A stretch of DNA of 64,000 bases from the NCBI GenBank assembly GCA_023392615.1, contig JAEVYT010000021.1, positions 186,001-250,000 of the forward strand, given 5' to 3'. This document shows positions 41,599-48,997 of the stretch, in pieces; the stretch's first letter is position 1; each line of letters begins with the position of its first letter. The notes below the pieces were generated by a model. That model was not told the DNA's origin and searched no databases. It saw only the letters and a program-made list of their open reading frames with translations. Position numbers and translations under genes: made by a program. Source of the stretch: Bacillota bacterium. GTDB lineage: Bacteria > Bacillota > Clostridia > Lachnospirales > Lachnospiraceae.

Positions 41599-41700
41599 AT
41601 GGAAGGTGATATTATTAATAGTTTTATTTCATGGATTGGTGGCAAGAAGCTGCTGAGAAACAAGATACTGGAACAGTTCCCTGGCTACCAGTTGTCATAG
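41599..41700 (+). pseudogene. Remnant of a DNA adenine methyltransferase (Dam, D12 class)
   Basis: A 33-codon frame contains INSFISWIGGKKLLRNKILEQFP, which matches the N-terminal SAM-binding start of D12-class N6-adenine methyltransferases (F-x-W-x-GGK). The rest of the enzyme (about 240 residues with a DPPY motif) is missing, and the frame stops at TAG 41698-41700. It seems a deletion relic; the short product could still be translated from GGAAGG-ATT or the ATG. Confidence 0.5.
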
Positions 41701-41745
41701 CTTGGTAGCTGATTTCTCTTACTCCCCCAGAGAGATATTACTATG

Positions 41746-41784
41746 AAAGGCATCCTAAAGCTTAGTCTTCATGGGATGCCTTTT
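41746..41784. terminator. Bidirectional terminator
   Basis: AAAGGCATCC (41746-41755) pairs perfectly with GGATGCCTTT (41774-41783), with A and T tracts on each side. It lies 4 nt from the stop of the leftward gene at 41788 and after the Dam relic, serving both. Confidence 0.75.
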
Positions 41785-41787
41785 GAA

Positions 41788-42324
41788 TTAAAATTGAGTA
41801 TATTTAGACAATAATTTATTAATACTTACAGCACACAATTCCAATGTTTGATGGATTGATTTTTTGGCAATAGCCGATTCATCTAAATCGTCAGCGTGCT
41901 TATATAATTCGTTGATTAACGTTTGTAGATGACGAGTTAAATCATCATCGGCGTATGCGTATGTTTGATATATCGATGAAATCGCCTTTTCGTATAAATC
42001 CAAATTAGTAGGATCCGCCAAATATGTACCGACATTTATTAATAAATTAGAATATATCTCATTAGCAAATTTATAATATGTTTCCCATTGAAACTTTTGC
42101 CTGCTAGATTTGTTGTCGGCCTCTTTTGACTTGATTAAAAAATCATATTCATCTTTTTTCATTTTTTGCTGATGTCTATTATTGATTTTGGCTACGAAGA
42201 TTGGAGATATTAGAGCAACAACAGCAATTATAATAGCTAAGATACTTGTAATATAACTGGAGTTTAGATTTCCTTTTGTAGGAACTGGATTGGATGCTAT
42301 AAGCCCAATAAAAGTGCTAGTCAT
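41788..42324 (-). CDS. Membrane-anchored helical protein of unknown function
   Basis: 178 residues with GGGGGTAG before the ATG. One N-terminal membrane helix (about 24-47) is followed by a helical cytoplasmic domain (HQQKMKKDEYDFLIKSKEAD..., YKFANEIYSNLLINV). This layout recurs in prophage-encoded exclusion and abortive-infection candidates, but no family was recognised. It has its own promoter and terminator. Confidence 0.6.
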   Translation of the reverse strand: MTSTFIGLIASNPVPTKGNLNSSYITSILAIIIAVVALISPIFVAKINNRHQQKMKKDEYDFLIKSKEADNKSSRQKFQWETYYKFANEIYSNLLINVGTYLADPTNLDLYEKAISSIYQTYAYADDDLTRHLQTLINELYKHADDLDESAIAKKSIHQTLELCAVSINKLLSKYTQF

Positions 42325-42358
42325 TATATGCTACCCCCTATTTATTTTAATTTATATA

Positions 42359-42387
42359 AGTGTAACAGTAGAAAAGTGGAAAATCAA
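42359..42387 (-). promoter_or_regulatory. Promoter of the leftward membrane gene
   Basis: On the minus strand TTGATT (42387-42382), 17 nt, TACACT (42364-42359). Confidence 0.55.
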
Positions 42388-42496
42388 TAGTATTATTAAC
42401 ATCAGAGTATACAAGGCCAAATTATACTTAAAAGACCTTCAAGATTGAAGGCTGGTATCTGGAATAGTATATGGGAGCCAATTTTTATATATGCTA

Positions 42497-42525
42497 TTGA
42501 AATAAATGTAATAAAATGGTAAAGT
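42497..42525 (+). promoter_or_regulatory. Promoter for the small gene at 42549
   Basis: TTGAAA (42497-42502), 17 nt, TAAAGT (42520-42525), 24 nt before the ATG. Confidence 0.5.
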
Positions 42526-42548
42526 ATTCATGAAAGGGGAGACGTAAA

Positions 42549-42767
42549 ATGGAAAGAAAATGGAAAGATATTAAAGATAAAGAAGGCAATCATTATATAA
42601 TTAGTCATGAAAAAGATAATATTATTTATCTTACAAAAATGATTACAGCTGAAGAAGCAAATGAAAAAGGATTGAATGGTCCAGATTCAGATAAATTACT
42701 TGGATCTGTTTACATTGAAGATTTAGCGAAAGATTATAATATATTAATTATTAAGTTTGAACGGTGA
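42549..42767 (+). CDS. Small acidic protein of unknown function
   Basis: 72 residues behind AAGGGGAG. Beta strands at the N terminus (WKDIKDKEGNHYIISHEKDNIIYL) and a helical acidic middle. No family recognised. It has its own promoter, typical of this accessory stretch. Confidence 0.55.
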   Translation: MERKWKDIKDKEGNHYIISHEKDNIIYLTKMITAEEANEKGLNGPDSDKLLGSVYIEDLAKDYNILIIKFER

Positions 42768-42928
42768 GCATCCTTCGAGATCCTTTTAAATTGTTATAAA
42801 ATATTATATAAAACATTATCATATATGTGAAATTGGTTCATATAATTAATATAGGTACATATTTGGTATAATTGCAACCTTTCTTGAATATTGATTAATT
42901 ATAATCGAGTTTAGGAGGGGCTAAGTGC

Positions 42929-43027
42929 ATGCTTTACTTACTTATAGCTATAGTGTTGGTAACACCGAGCATATGTTTTACTATTATAATATGCTTTATT
43001 ACTAAGCGTGACAGGAGAAATAAGTAG
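42929..43027 (+). CDS. 32-residue hydrophobic peptide, type I toxin-like
   Basis: ATG behind AGGAGGGG (10 nt). The peptide is a membrane helix (MLYLLIAIVLVTPSICFTII, then ICFIT) with a basic tail KRDRRNK, the shape of small type I toxins and also of harmless small membrane proteins. A long 3-prime untranslated region leads to the terminator at 43118-43140. No antisense RNA could be confirmed. Confidence 0.45.
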   Translation: MLYLLIAIVLVTPSICFTIIICFITKRDRRNK

Positions 43028-43117
43028 TATATGATAGCTTAATCCTTGGTATTGTGTTAAATGCATAATATGAGGGATGAGCTTAGCCTAATAAATATAA
43101 TATAAAACAATAAAATT

Positions 43118-43140
43118 GGAACTTTAACAGTTCCTTTTTT
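43118..43140 (+). terminator. Intrinsic terminator of the tiny membrane ORF
   Basis: GGAACT (43118-43123), loop TTAAC, AGTTCC (43129-43134), then six Ts. Confidence 0.8.
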
Positions 43141-43173
43141 GTTATAAATATAAAATGGATTAAAATAATCCTA

Positions 43174-43202
43174 TTGAAAAACGAACAAATGTTTGCTATA
43201 AT
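43174..43202 (+). promoter_or_regulatory. Rightward promoter with LexA-type box
   Basis: TTGAAA (43174-43179), 17 nt, TATAAT (43197-43202). The spacer contains CGAACAAATGTTTG (43182-43195), which fits the Bacillus SOS box CGAAC-RNRY-GTTYG. It would place the cassette at 43312-44951 under DNA-damage control. It is laid out exactly like the leftward SOS promoter at 39192-39220. Confidence 0.7.
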
Positions 43203-43250
43203 ATGATTTACCACATACAAGTAATAAATGTCATAATTTACCCTTTTATG

Positions 43251-43287
43251 TTGAATGTTATTTCCATATGATGTATAATGATGGAAA
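43251..43287 (+). promoter_or_regulatory. Second promoter with palindrome over the -10
   Basis: TTGAAT (43251-43256), 17 nt, TATAAT (43274-43279). An inverted repeat TTTCCAT (43261-43267) and ATGGAAA (43281-43287) encloses the -10, suggesting a repressor site. It is the proximal promoter of the two-gene cassette. Confidence 0.6.
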
Positions 43288-43311
43288 TATAATGTACAAG
43301 GGGGATGGCAT

Positions 43312-44262
43312 ATGCCTAATAAAAAGAAAGCAACTATAGCGAATTTTAACATGGTTTTTAGAGACAAAGAAAATAACGAAAGACCTTTATTAGATTATTT
43401 TGATACTGTAATAAATGCATTAAAAACTGGAGAAGAAATAAAATTAAATGGAACCAACTATATGCTTATGAATGTTGATGTTGCCAGCATCGGAGATGAA
43501 GATTATGCAATTGTAGGATATATAGTTAAAAATACAACATTAGAGGTATTGTCCGAGTTGGATGAGAATGGTAATTTGGTTGAAATAGAAAATAAATATC
43601 CATCAGCTCCTTTTTCGTTTTTCTCAATATATTTAAAGAACCACAGAATGGTTTTTATGCAGAACCAAAAAGGAAGTCCAACATTACGTAATTTTGCAGC
43701 AATTGTCTATAGATATTTGTATAGATATATCAACAAAATAAACAGTACGCAACTTGATTATAATGTAATACCTATTCCTGAGTTATATGTTGTTGGAATA
43801 CCTATGAGGGAATCAGTTATTGAAACACTAAAACAAGCAAAAAAAATAAATACATTAACATTAAGATTCTACCCATTGAATGGTGATATCGACTTTTCAG
43901 GAATGTTTACTGGTATGACTACGGATCTAAGAAAGAAGGTTGGTAGTAAAAGCGGCGAAATTCTATTACGGTCGCCCCAAGATATTAATGGTATTGCAGA
44001 AGTTCTAGAAGACGCAGGTGGAACAGTTAATCCTATATTTGAAATTACTTACCCAGATAAAAGCAAGACAACAATTCGTGATTATCAAATTTCCGAGAGA
44101 ATGGATATGGATATTAAAGGGGATAGTATGCAAGAAGAACTAAAAGATTTAACTATCAAAGGGAAGGACTTTAAAGCAATTTCATATGTGAGCAAATCAA
44201 ACAAACAAATCTATGACAATAATATTAGTAAAGTTATTCCATTTGTGAAAAGAAAATATTAG
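43312..44262 (+). CDS. Unknown soluble protein of an SOS-box-driven two-gene cassette
   Basis: 316 residues behind AAGGGGG. No membrane segments; mixed alpha/beta. An N-terminal domain (about 1-110) is followed by a region with AAIVYRYLYRYINKINSTQ and a C-terminal part with TLRFYPLNGDIDF, EVLEDAGGTVNPIFEITYPD and a terminal basic FVKRKY. No nuclease, protease, ATPase or HTH motif was recognised. The partner gene 20 nt downstream encodes a four-helix membrane protein. The soluble-plus-membrane pairing with damage-linked promoter is typical of defence or abortive systems, but identity is open. Confidence 0.6.
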   Translation: MPNKKKATIANFNMVFRDKENNERPLLDYFDTVINALKTGEEIKLNGTNYMLMNVDVASIGDEDYAIVGYIVKNTTLEVLSELDENGNLVEIENKYPSAPFSFFSIYLKNHRMVFMQNQKGSPTLRNFAAIVYRYLYRYINKINSTQLDYNVIPIPELYVVGIPMRESVIETLKQAKKINTLTLRFYPLNGDIDFSGMFTGMTTDLRKKVGSKSGEILLRSPQDINGIAEVLEDAGGTVNPIFEITYPDKSKTTIRDYQISERMDMDIKGDSMQEELKDLTIKGKDFKAISYVSKSNKQIYDNNISKVIPFVKRKY

Positions 44263-44282
44263 TTTTTTGGAAGGTGATAAAG

Positions 44283-44951
44283 ATGAAGCAGAAGATCGAA
44301 ATAGATATAGAAATTATAGAGGAATTATTAAAGAATCAGACTTCAAAAGAAATGTTATTTCAATCTTTTAACTTTATTTTACCTAATAAAACGAATAAAA
44401 ATTATTTAAGCTTTTGTATAATTATATTATTAAGTATGATACCATCAGTATTAATTGGGTTTTCAAGTGACACTATTTCTTTAATAAAATCATCTGCAGA
44501 AAAAATAAATGAAGCGATGATAGCGTTATTTGGAATAGTTTTTACTGGATATGCATTTTTCCAAGCATTAATAAATAAAGAATTACTTTTAAGAATGCTC
44601 AGTAGCGATGAGGGAGATAAGGATTCTCGCAAGAAACAAGTGAAAAAAAGTCGGTTACAAATATCAAATGAGTACTTTGTTAAGGTTATGATGCTTCAAG
44701 GATTTTCAATAATTATTAGTTTGTTTTTAGGTATATCTTTGGATGCGATTCCTAATAACTGGTCTTTATTTGATAATTTGATAATGAACAATAGTATAGC
44801 ATTTTTGGCAATATGGCTTTATCTATCATTTAACTTCTTGATTGTATGGGAAATTAAAAGCTTTGTGTTTAATGTTTTTCAATTATTTAATGCGCATGCT
44901 GGTGCAAAAGTATTAACAATGCTTAATGGAAAACAAAATGAAGAAGACTGA
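44283..44951 (+). CDS. Four-helix membrane protein, partner of the preceding gene
   Basis: 222 residues from ATG 44283 (GGAAGG 8 nt upstream; a GTG at 44274 overlaps it). A polar helical N terminus (1-40) precedes two membrane helices (about 43-63 and 80-100), a basic loop (DSRKKQVKKSR) and two more helices (about 135-155 and 170-195). This could be a pore or effector controlled by the soluble partner. No family recognised. It lies 20 nt after the first gene, so they form one transcript. Confidence 0.6.
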   Translation: MKQKIEIDIEIIEELLKNQTSKEMLFQSFNFILPNKTNKNYLSFCIIILLSMIPSVLIGFSSDTISLIKSSAEKINEAMIALFGIVFTGYAFFQALINKELLLRMLSSDEGDKDSRKKQVKKSRLQISNEYFVKVMMLQGFSIIISLFLGISLDAIPNNWSLFDNLIMNNSIAFLAIWLYLSFNFLIVWEIKSFVFNVFQLFNAHAGAKVLTMLNGKQNEED

Positions 44952-44995
44952 AGGTAGATTGATCTTTTGATAGTTTGTTAGAATTATATAACTAG

Positions 44996-45023
44996 TTATC
45001 ATGACAAATCATTCTCATGATAA
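44996..45023. repeat. Perfect 9-bp inverted repeat
   Basis: TTATCATGA (44996-45004), 10 nt, TCATGATAA (45015-45023), after the cassette and before the small gene at 45073. No T-run, so an operator or weak stop. Confidence 0.5.
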
Positions 45024-45072
45024 ATCAATACTAGTAATTGAGATAAAATATTTGCATTTAGGAGATAATGAT

Positions 45073-45249
45073 ATGGGTGAATGGTACATAGATCATTGTA
45101 AACAGATAATAAGGGATGAAGAAGATTTTTTAACACAAATCGCTGACGCTAGAACACATATGGTTGGTGAATTACTTGATGAACTTGAAGCTCATGCAAA
45201 GAAAAATATTGAAATATATAAGAGAGTAATAGATATGGAGTCTCAGTAA
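45073..45249 (+). CDS. Small helical protein before the terminase
   Basis: 58 residues from the ATG at 45073 with AGGAGAT 7 nt upstream; an upstream ATG at 45001 lies in the inverted repeat without a binding site. Acidic, helical (MGEWYIDHCKQIIRDEEDFL). Function unknown; it may belong to the late operon. Confidence 0.55.
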   Translation: MGEWYIDHCKQIIRDEEDFLTQIADARTHMVGELLDELEAHAKKNIEIYKRVIDMESQ

Positions 45250-45297
45250 TGAGGCTCTTTTCTTATATACAAAACAAACGAATAGAGGTGGTGATGC

Positions 45298-46014
45298 TTG
45301 GCAAGAGCTCCGGATCAAAGAGTAATTGAAGCAGCTGAACTATATCAGAATGGATTGAAATTAATTGAGATTTCTAGTCAATTGAATATTCCTGAAGGAA
45401 CAGTTAGGAGCTGGAAGAATAGATATAAATGGGATAATGCAACGTTGCAATCAGATAAACGCAACGTTGCGAAAGATAAGGGCGGTCAGCCTGGTAATAA
45501 TAATGCTACTGGTCATGGAGCTCCGGATGGAAATAAAAATTCGGAGAAGCATGGATTTTTCAGTAAGTGGCTTCCAGAGGAGACAATGCAGATCATGCAG
45601 AGCATCCAGCACGCAGATCCGCTTGACCTACTATGGGATAACATACATCTGCAGTACACGGCTATTATCCGGGCGCAACGGTTAATGTATGTCCGGGATC
45701 AGGAAGATATAACTACAACTAAGATAGGTGAAGGTTATAGTGATACCGGTGGTAGCGAGAAGTGGGAAGTTCAACAGGCCTGGGATAAACATGCTACATT
45801 CCTGAAAGCTCAAAGTCGAGCAATGGGTGAACTCCGGTCGATGATTAAGCAATACGATGAGCTGCTGCATAAGAATCGGGATCTGGCTACAGAGGAGCAG
45901 AAACGAAGAATAGCGTTAATTAAGGCTCAAACAGATAAAATATCTGGTTCTGATAATCAGTCAGAGCTAAAGCGTCTGGATGAAGTACTAAGTGAGATTA
46001 AGGGGGTTATATAA
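45298..46014 (+). CDS. terS: Terminase small subunit (YqaS-like)
   Basis: 238 residues, TTG start behind GAGGTGGTGA. The N terminus is an HTH (VIEAAELYQNGLKLIEISSQLNIPEGTVRSWKNR, in parts); then the family stretch GGQPGNNNATGHGAPDGNKNSEKHGFF (in parts: GQPGNNNATGHG, NKNSEKHG). The rest is helical for oligomerisation. It recognises phage DNA for packaging. It abuts the large subunit gene directly. Confidence 0.88.
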   Translation: MARAPDQRVIEAAELYQNGLKLIEISSQLNIPEGTVRSWKNRYKWDNATLQSDKRNVAKDKGGQPGNNNATGHGAPDGNKNSEKHGFFSKWLPEETMQIMQSIQHADPLDLLWDNIHLQYTAIIRAQRLMYVRDQEDITTTKIGEGYSDTGGSEKWEVQQAWDKHATFLKAQSRAMGELRSMIKQYDELLHKNRDLATEEQKRRIALIKAQTDKISGSDNQSELKRLDEVLSEIKGVI

Positions 46015-47268
46015 ATGCCCTTCTCTGTTAAGCAAGATGAATTCTTCAACAAAGCTGATCACAGGTGGAATGTAAAGACCGGTGCAACCAGATCCGGAAA
46101 GACATACATGGATTATTATGTTATACCTAAGCGAATCCGGAGCCGAATAGGTGAACCTGGATTGGCTGTTATTCTCGGTGTATCGAAAGGTACACTGCAA
46201 CGTAATATTATTACTCCATTACAGCAGATATGGGGATCAAAACTTGTAGGCGATATTAATTCTGAGAACATATGCAAGATGTTTGGCGAAGATGTTTATT
46301 GTCTTGGTGCTGAAAAGGTGAGCCAGGTATCTAAGATTAGAGGATCATCAATAAAGTATTGTTATGGTGATGAGATAACTGACTGGAATCAAGAAGTATT
46401 TGATATGCTTAAATCTCGTTTAGATAAACCGTATTCGTGTTTCGATGGAGCATGCAACCCAGGGGCACCTCAGCACTGGTTTAAAAAGTTCATTGATAGT
46501 GATGTTGATATTTATTGTCAGCAGTATACTATATTTGATAATCCATTCCTGGATCCTAAATTCGTTGAGGAACTATGCAAGGAGTACAAAGGTACCGTCC
46601 TTTATGACCGTTATATACGAGGTTTATGGGTAGCAGCCGAAGGATCCATATATCGTTTGATGTGTGATGCTGTTTCCGGAAGTGGGAATAATCCATATTC
46701 GCTTACTGAAAAGCCTAATAACATTATGGAGATTAATATTGGTGTAGACTTTGGTGGGACTGGATCTGGACATGCTTTTGTGGCTACGGCTTATACCAGA
46801 GGGTATCAAAATATTATTCCTCTTGCTAGTGAAAGGCATATTAGCAAGGATGGCAGCATTGATCCGGATAAGCTTGGACAGTTATTCGTGGATTTCTGTC
46901 TGAAGATTATCAACCTATATGGGTTCATAACTCATGTATATTGTGATAGTGCTGAGCAGACACTCATTGCCGGGCTCAGGACATCAGCCAGGAAAGGTGG
47001 ATTGAGTTGGCTAAGAATTGAGAATGCTCTTAAAACAACTATAAATGATCGTATAAGATTTATGCAGCGTATGCTCAGTCAGCAGCGCTTTTTTTATATG
47101 CAAAATCAATGTATAACGCTAGAAGATGCACTAACAACAGCGTTATGGAATGAAAAGAACCTGACTGAGGATGAACGTCTTGATGATGGTACCAGTGATG
47201 TTGATACATTGGATGCATTTGAGTATACATATGAAAGAGATATAAGCCGGTTCATCCGGTACGAATAG
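46015..47268 (+). CDS. terL: Terminase large subunit
   Basis: 417 residues, PBSX/YqaT family. ATPase Walker A GATRSGKTYMDY near residue 22; Walker B-like CYGDEITDWNQE near residue 117. The C-terminal RNase H-fold nuclease begins with GVDFGGTGSGHAF, and further acidic residues appear in YCDSAEQ and DDGTSDVDTLDAFEY. It powers DNA translocation into the prohead and cuts genome ends. The ATG follows the terS stop with no gap. Confidence 0.95.
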   Translation: MPFSVKQDEFFNKADHRWNVKTGATRSGKTYMDYYVIPKRIRSRIGEPGLAVILGVSKGTLQRNIITPLQQIWGSKLVGDINSENICKMFGEDVYCLGAEKVSQVSKIRGSSIKYCYGDEITDWNQEVFDMLKSRLDKPYSCFDGACNPGAPQHWFKKFIDSDVDIYCQQYTIFDNPFLDPKFVEELCKEYKGTVLYDRYIRGLWVAAEGSIYRLMCDAVSGSGNNPYSLTEKPNNIMEINIGVDFGGTGSGHAFVATAYTRGYQNIIPLASERHISKDGSIDPDKLGQLFVDFCLKIINLYGFITHVYCDSAEQTLIAGLRTSARKGGLSWLRIENALKTTINDRIRFMQRMLSQQRFFYMQNQCITLEDALTTALWNEKNLTEDERLDDGTSDVDTLDAFEYTYERDISRFIRYE

Positions 47269-47278
47269 AGGTGAGAAG

Positions 47279-48883
47279 ATGAAGTATAGTAAAATGGTTG
47301 AATGCCTAAATAAGTTGGTGACTGATAAAAGCCTTAAGCTTGATGGAATAAATGTGTCATCGGTTATGCAGAATGCTATAGAGTTATGGGATCTCATGTA
47401 CTGCAATCGTGCTCCATGGTTAGGTAAAAATCAAAAGTCAGCTGGAATACCTGCATCAGTTGCCAGTGAGATAGCAAGACTTGTAACACTGGAACTTAAA
47501 TCAGAGGTAATCGGTAGTTCAAGAGCTGAATATATCAATGAAATTTATCAGGGAGTTTTAGCAGGACTTAGGAAGCAAGTAGAATATGGATGTGCCAAGG
47601 GAAGCATGGTATTTAAACCTTATCCATCGAATGAGTCAGTAGCTATTCAATATAATGCTGCAGACAGTTTTTACCCAATCACGTTTGATAGTAACGGTAA
47701 TATTACTCAGTGTGCTTTTACTGAACAATTCACACGAGGAAAAGAGATCTACACCAGGGTTGAATTACATTCCTTAGTGGATGAAGGGGTAAAGGTATAT
47801 AACTTCGCTTATCTAAGTAAGACCGGTGCTACGATTGGAAGCGAAGTATCTTTAACAACTATTAAGCAATGGGAGGATATCGAACCAGAAGGTTTACTGG
47901 CCGGTGCAGATAAGCTTACGATTGGATTTTTTAAAGTACCTCTTGCTAACAACGTGGATACAGACAGTCCACTTGGTATATCGGTATTTAGTCGTTCTAC
48001 TGAACATATTAAAATTGCTGATAAGCGGTACAATCAAATAGATTGGGAATATGACAGTAAGGAAACAGCTGTACATATTGCATCATCGCTACTTAAGTAC
48101 GATAAAACCAGTGATAAATTTGATTATCCAGGAGGAAAGGAACGTTTATATCGGACGCTTGAGTATAGCTCTGGTGCCACTGATAAGCCATTTATGGATA
48201 CATTTAGCCCTGAGATAAGAGATGAATCATATTATCATGGTTACAACGAACAGCTCAGAAGGATAGAGTTTGATAGCGGATTAGCTTATGGAACCTTATC
48301 AAATATACAAGAGGTTGAAAAGACAGCAGAGGAGATAAAATCAAGTAAGCAGAGATCATACACTACTGTATCAGATATTCAGCAGGCTTTACAGAAAGCT
48401 CTTACCGATCTTGTGGATGCTATCAATTTTTGGGCGAGTGCAGAGTCTCTTATAGAGGAAGGAACTTATACCGTTACATTTGATTGGGATGACAGTATTG
48501 TTACTGATAACGAAAAAGAACGTAACCAAGACAGGCAGGATATTGCTATAGGTGCCATGCCATTACTTGACTACAGAATGAAGTGGTATGGAGAATCCGA
48601 GGAAGAAGCAGCTAAGAAGATTAGTATACCAGCGGATGTGTTACCGGATGATGTGCAGTTGCCTGCACAGAAGCAAGCTAATAGCAATGATGTCACTACT
48701 GATCCGCAAGGTGCTGAGGTTCAAGGCAAGTCTTTAAACGGAGCGCAAATGCAGAGCCTTATGGCTATTATGACTCAATATGCAGCAAAGCAGATATCGG
48801 AGGGACAGGCTATAAATCTTATCAGTACAGCGATTGGGCTTGATAAAGAAGCTGCTAAAAAATTGCTCAATGGTGAAATTTAG
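47279..48883 (+). CDS. Phage portal protein
   Basis: 534 residues with GAGGTGAG before the ATG, right after terL. Features include an N-terminal helical region, a central beta-rich wing (LHSLVDEGVKVYNFAYL) and a C-terminal part with the stem-type SNIQEVEKTAEEIKSSKQRSY. Length and position fit SPP1/PBSX-like portals, the 12-subunit ring through which DNA enters. The terminal 70 residues are Gln/Ala-rich. Confidence 0.85.
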   Translation: MKYSKMVECLNKLVTDKSLKLDGINVSSVMQNAIELWDLMYCNRAPWLGKNQKSAGIPASVASEIARLVTLELKSEVIGSSRAEYINEIYQGVLAGLRKQVEYGCAKGSMVFKPYPSNESVAIQYNAADSFYPITFDSNGNITQCAFTEQFTRGKEIYTRVELHSLVDEGVKVYNFAYLSKTGATIGSEVSLTTIKQWEDIEPEGLLAGADKLTIGFFKVPLANNVDTDSPLGISVFSRSTEHIKIADKRYNQIDWEYDSKETAVHIASSLLKYDKTSDKFDYPGGKERLYRTLEYSSGATDKPFMDTFSPEIRDESYYHGYNEQLRRIEFDSGLAYGTLSNIQEVEKTAEEIKSSKQRSYTTVSDIQQALQKALTDLVDAINFWASAESLIEEGTYTVTFDWDDSIVTDNEKERNQDRQDIAIGAMPLLDYRMKWYGESEEEAAKKISIPADVLPDDVQLPAQKQANSNDVTTDPQGAEVQGKSLNGAQMQSLMAIMTQYAAKQISEGQAINLISTAIGLDKEAAKKLLNGEI

Positions 48884-48893
48884 GAGGGATGAT

Positions 48894-48983
48894 ATGAGAT
48901 GGTATCAAGTTATATTATTGCCGGTGGTTAAGGTGGTAAATAAAGTATTGTTTAAGATAAATAATACTTTAGAAAAGCGATAA
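48894..48983 (+). CDS. 29-residue peptide between portal and minor capsid genes
   Basis: ATG behind GGAGGGAT; encodes MRWYQVILLPVVKVVNKVLF then KINNTLEKR, amphipathic to hydrophobic and basic. Short gaps on both sides support its reality. Function unknown. Confidence 0.5.
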   Translation: MRWYQVILLPVVKVVNKVLFKINNTLEKR

Positions 48984-48997
48984 GGCGGTGGTAACCA

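Larger units (their letters stand above)
42768..43311. other. 544-nt regulatory gap with a tiny membrane ORF, a terminator and two promoters
   Basis: This stretch contains an extended -10 (TGGTATAAT near 42874-42882), a 32-codon membrane ORF (42929-43027), a strong terminator (43118-43140), an SOS-box promoter (43174-43202) and a second promoter with a palindrome (43251-43287). Each is listed separately. Confidence 0.6.

Noticed and set aside
43312..44951. Assignment of the two-gene cassette as the Kiwa defence system
   Set aside because: Sizes and the membrane/soluble pairing are similar, but the gene order is reversed and I see no DUF4868-type motifs. Not claimed.
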